Both the position numbers and the translations under genes were made by a program. From Nocardia jejuensis NBRC 103114 (GTDB lineage Bacteria; Actinomycetota; Actinomycetes; Mycobacteriales; Mycobacteriaceae), in contig NZ_BDBU01000016.1 of the NCBI RefSeq assembly GCF_001613145.1, positions 186,001 to 250,000 on the forward strand: a stretch of DNA of 64,000 nucleotides. The letters run 5' to 3'. Under the pieces are notes generated by a model. It did no database searches, was not told the origin of the DNA, and worked only from the letters and a program-made list of their open reading frames with translations. The stretch's first letter is position 1. Every line of letters begins with the position of its first letter. Of this stretch, positions 32,129 through 41,201 are shown piece after piece.

Positions 32129-33742
32129 ATGTCCGCGATGTCGCGACGATCACTGCTGACCGGGGCGGTCGCCGCCGGCGCCGTCCTTGCCGGTTCGAAG
32201 CTCGCCGGAGCCTCACCCGCACTCTCGGCCTCGCCCGGAATCTCCCTGCGGGGCAGTTCGATTCCGCTCACCCGCGAGGACCATCGCGTGGTGGTGATCG
32301 GCTCCGGGTTCGGCGGCGGCGTGTCCGCGCTGCGCCTGGCCGAAGCCGGTGTTCCGGTCCTGGTGCTCGAGCGCGGGCTGCGCTGGCCGACCGGTCCGAA
32401 CGCCGAAACCTTCCCGCGCGCTTCGGCATTGGACAAGCGGGTGCTCTGGTATCGGTCGAGCCCGGAGCTGTTCGGCCGGCCCCTGATCTTCGAGCCCTAC
32501 ACCGGGCTGGTGGAAGCCGTGCCCGGGGAGAACATGACCGCCCTGTGCGCGGCCGGTGTCGGCGGCGGATCGCTGATCTACCAGGGCATGTCGTTGCAGC
32601 CGACCGAGGCGGTGTTCAACACCCACTTTCCGCAGGAGCTGGACTGGGCCACCATGGACCGGGTGCACTACCCCCGGGTGGCCCGCATGCTCGGTCTCGC
32701 CGTCGCTCCCGATGAGCTGGTGGAGAGCTCGAACTACACCGCCGCAAGGGTTTTCGCGGATCGAGTGCGCCAGGCCGGGCTTCCGCTGTCGAAGATTCCG
32801 ATGCCCATCGACTGGAACTTCGCGCTCGCCGAACTGCGCGGGGAGATGAAGGCGTCCTACACCAACGGTGACGGCGCCATGGGCGTGAACAACGGCGGCA
32901 AGCATTCGGTCGATGTCACCTACCTCGCGGCGGCGGAGGCCACCGGGCGGGTGCGCGTGGAAACCCTGCACCAGGTGACCGATGTGGAACTCGCGCAGGA
33001 CGGCCGCTGGCGCGTGTATGTCGACCGCCTCGACACCACCGGCGAGGTCCTGGAACAGAAGATCCTCACCACCAAGGCCCTGATCATGGCCGCGGGCAGC
33101 CTCAACACCACCAAACTCCTGGTGCGCGCCGCGGCCAAGGGCCAGATCCCCGACCTCCCCGACGAACTCGGCAACGGCTGGGGAACCAACGCGGACCGCA
33201 TCTACGTCTGGACCGACCCGGCGGCGAACTTCGGTGGCGCGCAGGGTGGACCGGTCGTCTACGGCAGCCTGAACTGGGACGACCCGCACACCGCCTGCAC
33301 CGTCATCCAGGCCTCCCTGCCTCCGCTCCCGGCGGACCCCGCCAGCACCATGCTGGTCGGTTACGGAGTCAGCGACGGCCGAGGCCGATTCTCCTACGAC
33401 TCCGCCAAGGACGAGGCCACCCTGCACTGGCCCGCCGACGGCGACGCCTTCATCCAGAACACCCGAATCGATCCTCTGGTCCGCCGGATCGCGGGTCCCA
33501 CCGCCACCCTCACCGACACCAACTCGCTGGTCTCCTCCACCTGGCACCCCCTCGGCGGCGCAAGCATCGGCACCGTGTGCGACCTCGACGGCCGCGTTCA
33601 CGGCCACCCCGGCCTCTACGTCCTCGACGGTGCCCTCATGCCCGGCAACACCGCCGCCTGCAACCCCTCCATGACCATCGCGGCCATAGCCGAGCGAGCC
33701 CTCGACAACCTGGTCGCCCACGACGTGGGCACCCTCATCTGA
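32129..33742 (+). CDS. Tat-exported GMC oxidoreductase, cholesterol oxidase-like
   Basis: 537 residues from ATG 32129. A twin-arginine signal (MSAMSRRSLLTGAVAAGAV) ends near residue 35. The FAD motif is VVVIGSGFGGGVSALRLAEAG, and GVGGGSLIYQGM, AAGSLNTTKLLVRA, and the end HPLGGASIGTVCDLDGRVHGHPGLYVLDGALMPGNTAACNPSMTIAAIAERAL match class I cholesterol oxidases of Streptomyces and Rhodococcus, including the active-site His (HPLGG) and Asn (NP). It probably oxidises and isomerises 3-beta-hydroxysteroids outside the cell. Close relatives act on other sterols, so the substrate needs proof. Confidence 0.9.
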   Translation: MSAMSRRSLLTGAVAAGAVLAGSKLAGASPALSASPGISLRGSSIPLTREDHRVVVIGSGFGGGVSALRLAEAGVPVLVLERGLRWPTGPNAETFPRASALDKRVLWYRSSPELFGRPLIFEPYTGLVEAVPGENMTALCAAGVGGGSLIYQGMSLQPTEAVFNTHFPQELDWATMDRVHYPRVARMLGLAVAPDELVESSNYTAARVFADRVRQAGLPLSKIPMPIDWNFALAELRGEMKASYTNGDGAMGVNNGGKHSVDVTYLAAAEATGRVRVETLHQVTDVELAQDGRWRVYVDRLDTTGEVLEQKILTTKALIMAAGSLNTTKLLVRAAAKGQIPDLPDELGNGWGTNADRIYVWTDPAANFGGAQGGPVVYGSLNWDDPHTACTVIQASLPPLPADPASTMLVGYGVSDGRGRFSYDSAKDEATLHWPADGDAFIQNTRIDPLVRRIAGPTATLTDTNSLVSSTWHPLGGASIGTVCDLDGRVHGHPGLYVLDGALMPGNTAACNPSMTIAAIAERALDNLVAHDVGTLI

Positions 33743-33798
33743 CCGCAGGGGTGTCGGCTCGTCGGCGGCAGTGCGACCCGATGTCGCCATCTGCGAGG

Positions 33799-34119
33799 TC
33801 AGCGGGCCGGTACAGCCACGTTCCGGCGGCCTGCGAAGTCGAGGATGCCTTCGAGGGTGTCGCCCGTGGCCAGGCGGATCAACTCGGGGGAGAGGGTGCG
33901 CTCGTAGTGGCGGTGCAGCACTTCGATCAGCACGGCCTCCGTGGTGGCGAAGTGGGCGAAGATGGAGCCCGCTCGATGGCCGGTGGCGGCGCCGATGTCG
34001 GCGAGGGTGACGGTGCGGAAATCGGCTGTCGTGAAAAGGGTCTCCGCGGCGTCGAGTACCTCGTGGTGCATGCGCCGATAGCGGTGCGCGCCCGCGACGC
34101 GGTGGCGTTCAGAGCTCAT
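33799..34119 (-). CDS. Short TetR-type protein with only the DNA-binding domain
   Basis: 106 residues from ATG 34119 (GGGAGAG ribosome site), about half the normal TetR length. HTH: MHHEVLDAAETLFTTADFRTVTLADIGAATGHRAGSIFAHFATTEAVLIEVL. The frame stops soon after, 57 nt before the end of the convergent oxidase gene, so the ligand domain is missing. It overlaps the resolvase-like gene by 11 bp and is its partner in one operon. Either a truncated remnant or a small single-domain regulator. Confidence 0.75.
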   Translation of the reverse strand: MSSERHRVAGAHRYRRMHHEVLDAAETLFTTADFRTVTLADIGAATGHRAGSIFAHFATTEAVLIEVLHRHYERTLSPELIRLATGDTLEGILDFAGRRNVAVPAR

Positions 34120-34555
34120 CTCGATCTCTCCCGGTGTGATTCATCAGGGTTCCGTGCTGGACCGTGGCCGGATCGCGGCCCGCCGCTCGCCCCCGCGCGA
34201 TGATTCCGCCGCCGAGGTGATTCCACCGCCGCCGCTGCGCACGAGGCGAGGTCGGGCGGGTGAAGGTCTCGGTGGTGTCGACCGTGACCACATCCACGAG
34301 TTCGATCAGCGTGGCGGGGATACCCGCGGGGCCGAAATGCGTTGCGCTGGGCACGAACACGGCGGCGGCGCGGGTGCGGTTCACCGCGATGCGCAATTGC
34401 TTGTCCGAGGCGTCGTCCGAGGAGCCGAAGGTGAGCGTCTTGCACAGGTCGTAGCCGAATCGTGCCGCCAGGCTGCGGATCTGGGATTCGTCCCATTGCT
34501 GGCGCGCGCCGGACAGATCACGGCGTAGATATCCGAGTGCACGGGGCTTGGACAT
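34109..34555 (-). CDS. Degenerate resolvase-like protein
   Basis: 148 residues from ATG 34555 with AAAGG before it. The N-terminus PRALGYLRRDLSGARQQWDESQIRSLAARFGYDLCKTLTF keeps the strand-helix layout of serine recombinases (xxxGYxRxS... Q...L...A...GY) but the catalytic Ser of YxRVS is replaced (YLRRD). No DNA-binding recombinase domain follows. Such short resolvase-like proteins are common in Nocardia-type genomes and are probably not active recombinases. Operon with the short TetR. Confidence 0.65.
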   Translation of the reverse strand: MSKPRALGYLRRDLSGARQQWDESQIRSLAARFGYDLCKTLTFGSSDDASDKQLRIAVNRTRAAAVFVPSATHFGPAGIPATLIELVDVVTVDTTETFTRPTSPRAQRRRWNHLGGGIIARGRAAGRDPATVQHGTLMNHTGRDRDEL

Positions 34556-35300
34556 GAAGGCCTTTCTCTCGCGTGCGGATGCTTCGCTGAGCGCGGGTGA
34601 GGCAGTGGCCGGCGACCCGGGCGAGTCAGGTCACCGCGATATGTCGCCGCTCGCCACGCTCGCGAGCCCACGATCCGGCGGCGGTGGGCACGAGAGCTCG
34701 AGCATCGAAGGGGCCCAACGAAACACGAGTACGACGGTCGCTGAACACGAACCAAACCCTATACGAACACGAGCCCGGAACTGCCTCGGCGAAACACCGA
34801 ACTTTTGTCCGAAATGGGTGAAATATGCGCTGAATATGCCGAATTCGTTGTGCAGAATGCCGAAATTGAATCGTCCGAGAGGTTCATGGATCGCAGGGGC
34901 GCGGGTGCTGACGCCGTGGACAATCCCGAGTGGAATATCGCAATCGGGGTCGTAGGGCGGGCATGCCGAGTGACACGGGAACGATCCCGCGAAAAGGGCG
35001 AACGATCCCACGCGTCGGGTCACCGCGAATCGCGAGAGACCCCCGACGAGAGCTCGAACTGCTCGCGACTGGGCCGGACCATGCCCGGCCGGGTCTCGCC
35101 CCGGCGGCGGCAAGGGGCACGGTGTGTGACACCTCACGCGTCCGGTCATCGACCGATCACGCGGCGGCGAGCGCGAACCATGCCCCGTCGTGCGGGAATA
35201 TCGCGCGGTGGTCGGCCTGTTCCCGAAACGGGGCGCGGACTCGCCGTGATCCCGCGAACAGCGCGGGGATACCCCAAGCTTGCGCAGGTCAACGATGGGA
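34556..35300. other. Long non-coding stretch before iscS
   Basis: About 745 bp without a supported gene. The part 34730-34960 is clearly poorer in GC than its surroundings and has scattered repeats (GAACACGA near 34740-34770; GAACGATCCC with CG at 34980 and 35003). Open frames here lack family features and ribosome sites. Confidence 0.5.
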
Positions 35301-35306
35301 TAGGCT
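35301..35306 (+). promoter_or_regulatory. -10 element of iscS
   Basis: TAGGCT predicts transcription start at about 35313, three nt before ATG 35316, so the mRNA is almost leaderless. The same hexamer recurs before three other genes in the window. Confidence 0.5.
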
Positions 35307-35315
35307 TTATCGGTT

Positions 35316-36536
35316 ATGAAGTCGGCTTTCCCGGGTCCGGTAGGTGCCCAGACGGTCTACCTCGATCATGCTGCCACCACACCCATGTTCCCGGTCGCTG
35401 TCGAGGCGATGACGGCTGTGCTGGGCCAGGTGGGCAACGCGTCCTCGCTGCACGGCTCCGGCCGCGCCGCGCGACGGCTCCTGGAAGAGGCGCGCGAGTC
35501 GATCGCGGAGGGGCTGGGCGCGCGTCCGTCCGAGGTGATCTTCACCTCGGGTGGGACCGAGAGCGACAACCTGGCGGTCAAGGGCATCTACTGGGCCCGC
35601 CGCGACGCCGAGCCGGCCCGTACCCGGATTCTCGTCAGCGCGGTGGAACATCACGCGGTGCTCGATACCGTGGAGTGGCTGGAGCAGCACGAGGGCGCGC
35701 AGGTGACCTGGCTCGAGGTGGACGCCGACGGCGTCGTCTCGCCGCGCACGCTGCGCGAGGCCCTCGCCGCGCATGCCGATGACACCGCGCTGGTGAGCGT
35801 CATGTGGGCCAACAACGAGGTCGGCACCATTCAGCCGATCGCCGAATTGGCCTCCGTGGCACAGGAATTCGACGTTCCGATGCACAGCGACGCGGTGCAG
35901 GCGGCGGCGCAGCTGCCCATCGACTTCGCCCGGAGCGGGCTCGCCGCGGCGAGTTTCGCCGGGCACAAGGTCGGCGGACCGCACGGCGTCGGCGTGCTGC
36001 TGCTGGGCCGCACGGTCCCGGTGGTGTCGCTGCTGCACGGTGGCGGGCACGAGCGGGACCTGCGCTCGGGCACCTCCGATGTGCCCGCCGCCGCCGGACT
36101 GGCCGCCGCCATTCGCGAGACCGTCGCCGGATCGGCCGTGCGCGCAGCGGAATCCGAACGTCTGCGGGACCGGCTGATCTCCGGGGTTCGGGACCTGGTT
36201 CCCGATGCGGTGCTCAACGGCGCGACCGGTGAGCGCCGGTTGCCGGGCAACGCCCACTTCACGTTCCCCGGCTGCGAGGGCGATTCGCTGCTCATGCTGC
36301 TCGATGCGGCCGGGATCGAATGCTCGACCGGATCGGCCTGCAATGCCGGCGTCGCCGGACCGAGCCATGTGCTGCTCGCCATGGGCGTGGAACCGGGGCT
36401 CGCGCGCGGGTCGCTGCGATTCTCATTGGGACACAACTCGACCGACGCCGATATCGATGCCCTGCTGGCAGTGCTGCCGCAGGTCATGGAGCGGGCGAAG
36501 GCGGCCGGACTGGCCGGCGCGAAGGGAGGCTTCTGA
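35316..36536 (+). CDS. iscS: Cysteine desulfurase
   Basis: 406 residues. PLP-binding Lys218 in [19 protein letters not shown], cofactor His-His in [21 protein letters not shown] near the N-terminus and the persulfide Cys342 in STGSACNAG. It moves sulfur from cysteine to acceptors; the next gene, mnmA, is the tRNA thiouridylase that needs this sulfur, three bases after the stop. M. tuberculosis has the same order (Rv3025c-Rv3024c). Cytoplasmic enzyme. The near-leaderless promoter sits directly before the ATG. Confidence 0.95.
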   Translation: MKSAFPGPVGAQTVYLDHAATTPMFPVAVEAMTAVLGQVGNASSLHGSGRAARRLLEEARESIAEGLGARPSEVIFTSGGTESDNLAVKGIYWARRDAEPARTRILVSAVEHHAVLDTVEWLEQHEGAQVTWLEVDADGVVSPRTLREALAAHADDTALVSVMWANNEVGTIQPIAELASVAQEFDVPMHSDAVQAAAQLPIDFARSGLAAASFAGHKVGGPHGVGVLLLGRTVPVVSLLHGGGHERDLRSGTSDVPAAAGLAAAIRETVAGSAVRAAESERLRDRLISGVRDLVPDAVLNGATGERRLPGNAHFTFPGCEGDSLLMLLDAAGIECSTGSACNAGVAGPSHVLLAMGVEPGLARGSLRFSLGHNSTDADIDALLAVLPQVMERAKAAGLAGAKGGF

Positions 36537-36538
36537 AT

Positions 36539-37663
36539 ATGCGTGTACTTGCTGCGATGAGTGGTGGTGTCGATTCCGCGGTTGCCGCCGCCCGCGCCGT
36601 GGAGGCCGGGCACGAGGTGGTGGGCGTGCACCTGGCGCTGTCCGCGTCACCGGGCACATTGCGCACCGGATCGCGCGGCTGCTGCTCGAAGGAGGACGCC
36701 GGTGATGCCCGTCGCGCCGCCGACGTGCTCGGAATTCCTTTCTACGTCTGGGATTTCGCCGATCGTTTCAAGGAAGACGTGATCGACGATTTCGTCGCCG
36801 CGTACGCCGCCGGTGAGACCCCGAACCCGTGCCTGCGGTGCAACGAGAAGATCAAGTTCTCGGCGCTGTCCGACCGCGCGGTCGCGCTGGGCTTCGATGC
36901 CGTGGTGACCGGTCACTACGCCCGGCTCGAGGACGGCGTGCTGCGCCGCGCCGTGGACGAGGACAAGGACCAGTCCTACGTGCTCGCGGTGCTGACCGCG
37001 GATCAGCTCGGCCGCGCCATGTTCCCGATCGGCGACACCCCCAAGCCGCGGATTCGTGAGGAAGCCGCCGAGCGCGGCCTGGCGGTGGCCAACAAGCCCG
37101 ACAGCCACGACATCTGCTTCATCCCCTCCGGCGACACCCAGGCCTTCCTGGGCGCGAAGATCGGCATCCGCCCGGGTGCGGTGCTCGATGCCGACGGCAC
37201 CAAGCTCGCCGATCACGAAGGCGTGCACGGCTTCACGATCGGCCAGCGCAAGGGTCTGGGCCTGCCCGGCCCCGCCGCCGACGGCAAGCCCCGCTATGTC
37301 ACCGATATCGACCCGGACTCCGGCGTCGTGCGGGTGGGCTCCGCCAAGGATCTCGAGGTCTGGACGATCCTGGCCGACCGTGCCGTCTGGACCTCCGGTG
37401 CGACCCCCGACGGCCCGATCGAGTGCATCGTGCAGGTCCGCGCGCACGGCGGCACCGCACCCGCGGTGGGCGAAGCCGTCGGCGACGGTCTCGTGGTGCG
37501 CCTGCGGGAGCCGCTCACCGGTGTGGCGCGCGGCCAGGCCGTGGTGCTGTACCGCCCGGATTCCGCGAGCGGCGACGAGGTCATCGGCAGCGGCACCATC
37601 TCCGGCACCGAGCGTGAAACACATTCGTACGCAACCGAAGCGGTCGCGGACAGCACCCGTTGA
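36539..37663 (+). CDS. mnmA: tRNA-specific 2-thiouridylase
   Basis: 374 residues from ATG 36539, two nt after the iscS stop. N-type PP-loop [20 protein letters not shown], first catalytic Cys in [14 protein letters not shown], second in [16 protein letters not shown], and the [18 protein letters not shown] block. It adenylates U34 of Lys, Glu and Gln tRNAs and inserts sulfur delivered from cysteine desulfurase. The open frame before ATG 36539 is the tail of iscS in another frame. Confidence 0.95.
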   Translation: MRVLAAMSGGVDSAVAAARAVEAGHEVVGVHLALSASPGTLRTGSRGCCSKEDAGDARRAADVLGIPFYVWDFADRFKEDVIDDFVAAYAAGETPNPCLRCNEKIKFSALSDRAVALGFDAVVTGHYARLEDGVLRRAVDEDKDQSYVLAVLTADQLGRAMFPIGDTPKPRIREEAAERGLAVANKPDSHDICFIPSGDTQAFLGAKIGIRPGAVLDADGTKLADHEGVHGFTIGQRKGLGLPGPAADGKPRYVTDIDPDSGVVRVGSAKDLEVWTILADRAVWTSGATPDGPIECIVQVRAHGGTAPAVGEAVGDGLVVRLREPLTGVARGQAVVLYRPDSASGDEVIGSGTISGTERETHSYATEAVADSTR

Positions 37664-38068
37664 GTCTGGGGTGCAGCATGCCGGGCCAGGTCGCCGGCGT
37701 GCCGCGCCGCGCACCGGCGTGCCGAGTCGATTCGGTGGCGCTCGCGGGTTCGAGGTCGACGGACGATCCGGGCGCGATCGTGGAAGCCCGGCTCGTGGAT
37801 CCGGTCGCGGCCGTCGATACGCGGGCAGGGAGACTGGCGGTGAGGGTCCGTCGACCGGCGTCACGGCGGCGACCTGCCGGTCCCGGCGTCTGAGGAGCAC
37901 ACGGCCCCGCTCGAGGACACTTCCGTGCGGTCGAGCCCGCACGATCGCCGATGTATGTCTGTCATCAGGGTCGGCCGGGCTGATCGGTTCGCCGGACCGA
38001 CCCTCGATGGTTCGAAAAGTTTTGTCAGGTACGGGAATTCGGTCGGACGAGCGATAGGGATGGCACGA
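37664..38068. other. Non-coding gap after mnmA
   Basis: About 405 bp. It is GC-rich with small direct repeats (CGGCGTGCCG twice near 37697-37725), and no supported gene. Before the next start the sequence turns AT-richer (TTCGAAAAGTTTTGTCAG near 38011-38028), the probable promoter region of the MetE-like gene. Confidence 0.4.
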
Positions 38069-39115
38069 ATGAGCGATGTCGACGGTGCTGCGCGGGTGCT
38101 GCGGGGTGGAATCGCCACCGGAGTGGGGTCATGGCCGGGGACCGATCCGAGGGAGGCCGCCGCGACCGTGGTGGGCGAACTGGGGGAGTTGGCGCACCTG
38201 GTGGAGCTGCCGGGGCGCGGCGTCGGCGCGGACATGATCGGGCGGGTCTCGGCGCTGCTGGTGGACATGCGGTTCGACAGCACCACGCGGGGATATCGGC
38301 TGGCGGTCCGGCCGGGCGCGGTGTCGCGCCGGGCACACGATTTGCTGCGCGCGGACCTGGACGCGCTGGAAGAAGCATGGGAGACAGCGGGTCTCACCGG
38401 TACGGGCCGGACGGTCAAGGTGCAGGCGACCGGCCCGCTGAGTCTCGCGGCGCAGGTGGAGCTGCCGCTCGGGCACCGGGTGCTGACCGATTCCGGTGCG
38501 CTGCGCGATCTTTCGGAGTCGATGGCCGAGGGGCTGGCGAATCATGCCGCCGAGCTCGGCAAACGGCTCGGCGCCCAGGTGCTGGTGCAATTGGACGAAC
38601 CCCTGCTGACCGATGTGCTGGCCGGATCGCTGCGCGGCGTCAGTGTGATGAACACGGTGCGCGCCATGCCCGAACCCGAAGCCCTGCACATCGTGGACTC
38701 GGTGATCGAACGGCAGGCCGGACCGGTGCTCGTGCACACCTGCGCCGATTCCCCCGCGCTGGATTTCCTGCGCCGGAGCGCCGCCGCCGCCGTCGGTTTC
38801 GACATGTCGACGATCCGCACCGCGGATCTGGACCGAATCGGCGAACTCATGGACGACGGCAAATACGTGGCCCTGGGCCTGGTTCCCACGTCGCCGCCGG
38901 ACAAGCCGGTGACCTGGCATGATCTCGCGGAATCCGGTGTGCGGCTGATGGATCGCCTCGGATTGCGCCGTCGGCTGCTCGCCGAACAGGTCCTGGTTTC
39001 TCCGGTCTGCGGTCTGGCGGGTGCGCCGCTGTCCTGGGCGCGTGAAGCGTTGACGCTCGCCGCCGGAATCGCTCACGCCTACTCGGACGAGCCGGAGTCC
39101 CTCACCTTCGAATGA
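38069..39115 (+). CDS. MetE C-terminal-like methyltransferase (Rv3015c-like)
   Basis: 348 residues from ATG 38069, with AGGGA 8 nt upstream; ATG 38060 is the alternative. It resembles the C-terminal catalytic barrel of cobalamin-independent methionine synthase: GVGSWPGTDPREAA, VQLDEPLLTDVLAG, and zinc ligands in LVHTCAD (His, Cys) and VSPVCGLAGA (Cys). It lacks the N-terminal barrel of full MetE. The M. tuberculosis homologue is Rv3015c, between mnmA and ligA as here. The acceptor is not known; a methyl or sulfonium-type transfer is likely. Confidence 0.85.
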   Translation: MSDVDGAARVLRGGIATGVGSWPGTDPREAAATVVGELGELAHLVELPGRGVGADMIGRVSALLVDMRFDSTTRGYRLAVRPGAVSRRAHDLLRADLDALEEAWETAGLTGTGRTVKVQATGPLSLAAQVELPLGHRVLTDSGALRDLSESMAEGLANHAAELGKRLGAQVLVQLDEPLLTDVLAGSLRGVSVMNTVRAMPEPEALHIVDSVIERQAGPVLVHTCADSPALDFLRRSAAAAVGFDMSTIRTADLDRIGELMDDGKYVALGLVPTSPPDKPVTWHDLAESGVRLMDRLGLRRRLLAEQVLVSPVCGLAGAPLSWAREALTLAAGIAHAYSDEPESLTFE

Positions 39116-39121
39116 GTGGGT

Positions 39122-39150
39122 GCGCCGGAGCGGGTTTCCCGCTCCGGCGC
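39122..39150. terminator. Bidirectional terminator hairpin
   Basis: Perfect 13-bp arms 39122-39134 and 39138-39150 with a TTT loop, between the convergent MetE-like and TetR genes. Confidence 0.8.
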
Positions 39151-39159
39151 GAAACTCGC

Positions 39160-39714
39160 CTACATCCGGCGCAGTATGTCCGAGGCGATGGCGGAGGCGG
39201 CGCCGTAGCATTCGTCGTCGTCGAGCGGCAGATCGCCCATCATGGAGATGCTCCAGCTGAGCGCCAGAAGTGCTTGGCGCGCATGGAATACCGCCAGCGG
39301 CGCGTGCTCCGGCGCGGTCATGAGATCGGCCAGCACCCGGAACTGATAGCGCAGGCCGACCCCGAATCCGAGCTCGCGGAACGCGGGCTGATTCTCGTGC
39401 CAGAAGCGCACCATGTCCCTGCCGAGCCCGTGCAACAGCGCGCCGTAGCGAGTCAGGATCTCTTGTGCGCGTTCGGGTCCCGCCGGTGTGGCGTCGGCCC
39501 AGGACACGATGTCGTCGATGCCCCGGCGCAGATCGTCCGACAGGCTCGCGACGATGTCTTCCTTGGTCCGGAAGTGGTAGTACAGCGCGGCTTTGGTCAC
39601 CCCGAGTCGCTCGGCGATCTCCCGCAGCGAGGTCTTCTCGTACCCGCGTTCGGTGAACAGCTCCATGGCCACGGCACGAATGCGCTCCCTGGTATCGCTG
39701 CGACGCCCGTCCAT
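39160..39714 (-). CDS. TetR-family transcriptional regulator
   Basis: 184 residues. HTH: TRERIRAVAMELFTERGYEKTSLREIAERLGVTKAALYYHFRTKEDIVASL, a strongly canonical TetR domain. It is divergent from a methyltransferase gene with 109 bp between starts, where the inverted repeat CCGGCTAGG/CCTAGCCGG (39749-39797) lies. The methyltransferase is its likely target. Confidence 0.92.
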   Translation of the reverse strand: MDGRRSDTRERIRAVAMELFTERGYEKTSLREIAERLGVTKAALYYHFRTKEDIVASLSDDLRRGIDDIVSWADATPAGPERAQEILTRYGALLHGLGRDMVRFWHENQPAFRELGFGVGLRYQFRVLADLMTAPEHAPLAVFHARQALLALSWSISMMGDLPLDDDECYGAASAIASDILRRM

Positions 39715-39748
39715 CGGGCTCCTTTCTCGGGGTCGGATTGCTTGACGA

Positions 39749-39797
39749 CCGGCTAGGAGGAGCCTAACGTCTCGGACAGCCGCAATTACCTAGCCGG
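39749..39797. promoter_or_regulatory. Inverted repeat between tetR and methyltransferase genes
   Basis: CCGGCTAGG (39749-39757) and CCTAGCCGG (39789-39797) are exact inverted copies 31 bp apart. Each could be one side of a looped or double TetR site. Confidence 0.45.
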
Positions 39798-39823
39798 GCG
39801 GCAAGTTAAATAAGGGAGGAATC

Positions 39824-40672
39824 ATGCCCGAATCAGCATTCACGGTGCCGGTCGCAGGCGTGGCCATGACCGCCATCGGGGTCGCGGTCATCCGTGCCCG
39901 GGAATCCGAACGCGCCGATCGGCTCTACCTCGACCCGCTCGCGCGGCACTTCGCGGACGCGGCCAGGGCGGGTTTCGAGCCGGAGCGCTGGACGCGCCTC
40001 GAGGCACTGGCCGAGCAGTTCCAGGAGGGGCGCAGCGCGGGCGTGCGCCTGCTCGACGATCGCGTGCGCGAGGCCGTGGACGGTGGGTGCCGTCAGGTCG
40101 TCCTGCTCGGAGCGGGCCTGGACACGCGGGCCTTCCGCATGGACCTCCCGGCCGACCTGCGCCTGTTCGAGATCGACCTGCCCGAGCTGTTCGCCTTCAA
40201 GGAAGCGGTGCTGTCCCGCGTGAATGCGATCCCGACCTGCGCGCGTCGCGTCCTGCCCGCCGATCTTCGCGGCGACTGGCCGAAAGCACTGTCGGACAGT
40301 GGATTCAGTGCCTCCGAACCCACTCTCTGGGTCGACGAGGGCGTGCTGGCGTACCTGACCCCGCCGGATCATCGGCGGGTGGTCGAGACCCTCACGCAGC
40401 TGTCCGCTCCCGGGAGTCGTTTCGGCTCCGGTCGTTTCGCTCTCGACGCGAATGCCGGACCGTATCCGGAACTGCGGCGCATGGTGTCGGGCGACGGCGA
40501 CGACGCCCCGGCGGCGTCGGCCTCGGCCGGATTCGACACCGTCGAATGGCTGCTCGCCGCGCAGGAGTGGGACACCGAATTCCGCACCTGGGACGACCAG
40601 GTCGCGCCGTACGGCCGGAACCTGGCCAACGGCGATCCCCGCATCGGGACCTTCCAGGCGGTTCGGCGCTGA
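39824..40672 (+). CDS. TIGR00027/LCM-type SAM methyltransferase
   Basis: 282 residues, ATG 39824 after GGGAGGA. The family start TVPVAGVAMTAIGVAVIRARESERADRLYLDPLA, motif I QVVLLGAGLDTRAFRMD, FEIDLPELFAFKEAVL and LWVDEGVLAYL are typical of the leucine-carboxyl-methyltransferase-like group, greatly expanded in mycobacteria and Nocardia. Acceptors are mostly small metabolites or polyketides and unknown here. Divergent from the TetR gene. Confidence 0.9.
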   Translation: MPESAFTVPVAGVAMTAIGVAVIRARESERADRLYLDPLARHFADAARAGFEPERWTRLEALAEQFQEGRSAGVRLLDDRVREAVDGGCRQVVLLGAGLDTRAFRMDLPADLRLFEIDLPELFAFKEAVLSRVNAIPTCARRVLPADLRGDWPKALSDSGFSASEPTLWVDEGVLAYLTPPDHRRVVETLTQLSAPGSRFGSGRFALDANAGPYPELRRMVSGDGDDAPAASASAGFDTVEWLLAAQEWDTEFRTWDDQVAPYGRNLANGDPRIGTFQAVRR

Positions 40673-40697
40673 CGGCCGGTTCCGAATCCTCGGTGGG

Positions 40698-41099
40698 TCA
40701 GTTCCTCGGCTTCTCGGGGCGGGATCCGAAGTAGGGGCGCGCGCCCGGGTGCCCGAGCTGCCAGCGGTCCGGCTTGCCCTCCGGATAGGCGACCGGAATC
40801 TGATCCCCGGGCGAGGGCCACTGGTTGGTGTCCCAGGCGAATCGCCCGTACACCTCGTGGGCGACCACCGAGGGTCCGGAGATGCTGCCGCTGATGGTGA
40901 CGTACTGCTCGCCCGGGACATCCGGCAGCGGGCTCACCCCGGTGACATAGAGGGTTCCGGACTCGGTGGCCCCCGCCCGTCCGCCGCCACCGTTGAACAG
41001 CGCGGTACCGGGCGTGGCGCCCCCGCCCTGGCCGCGCCGGTAGTACGTGATCGCGGCGACCAGCGCACCGGCCATCAGCAGGAAGAACGTCAGCTGCAT
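40698..41099 (-). CDS. Small membrane-anchored protein of unknown function
   Basis: 133 residues. ATG 41099 is chosen because GGGGGA lies six nt before it; ATG 41105 would have no spacing. One N-terminal membrane helix (MQLTFFLLMAGALVAAITYY) is followed by a glycine-rich linker and an outer or cytoplasmic beta-rich domain (ESGTLYVTGVSPLPDVPGEQYVTISGSISGPSVVAHEVYGRFAWD). No named family recognised. Convergent with the methyltransferase; separate from the ATPase gene upstream by 102 bp. Confidence 0.7.
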   Translation of the reverse strand: MQLTFFLLMAGALVAAITYYRRGQGGGATPGTALFNGGGGRAGATESGTLYVTGVSPLPDVPGEQYVTISGSISGPSVVAHEVYGRFAWDTNQWPSPGDQIPVAYPEGKPDRWQLGHPGARPYFGSRPEKPRN

Positions 41100-41201
41100 G
41101 AGCATTCCCCCATCGTAGGCGGGCCGCCTGAGTGGGCGATATGCCCGGTTCCTGCCCGTGTGGGCGCGGTCGCGGCGAACTCTGCCCGCGACCGTGCCGG
41201 A

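Noticed and set aside
30426..32222. A 598-codon open frame antisense to the LVIVD gene
   Set aside because: Composition biased to Arg/Gly/His/Val, no family signature; the sense frame has signal peptide and repeats.
34805..35312. Rightward open frame in the gap before iscS
   Set aside because: No ATG/GTG with ribosome site, no domain, and it runs into iscS in another frame.
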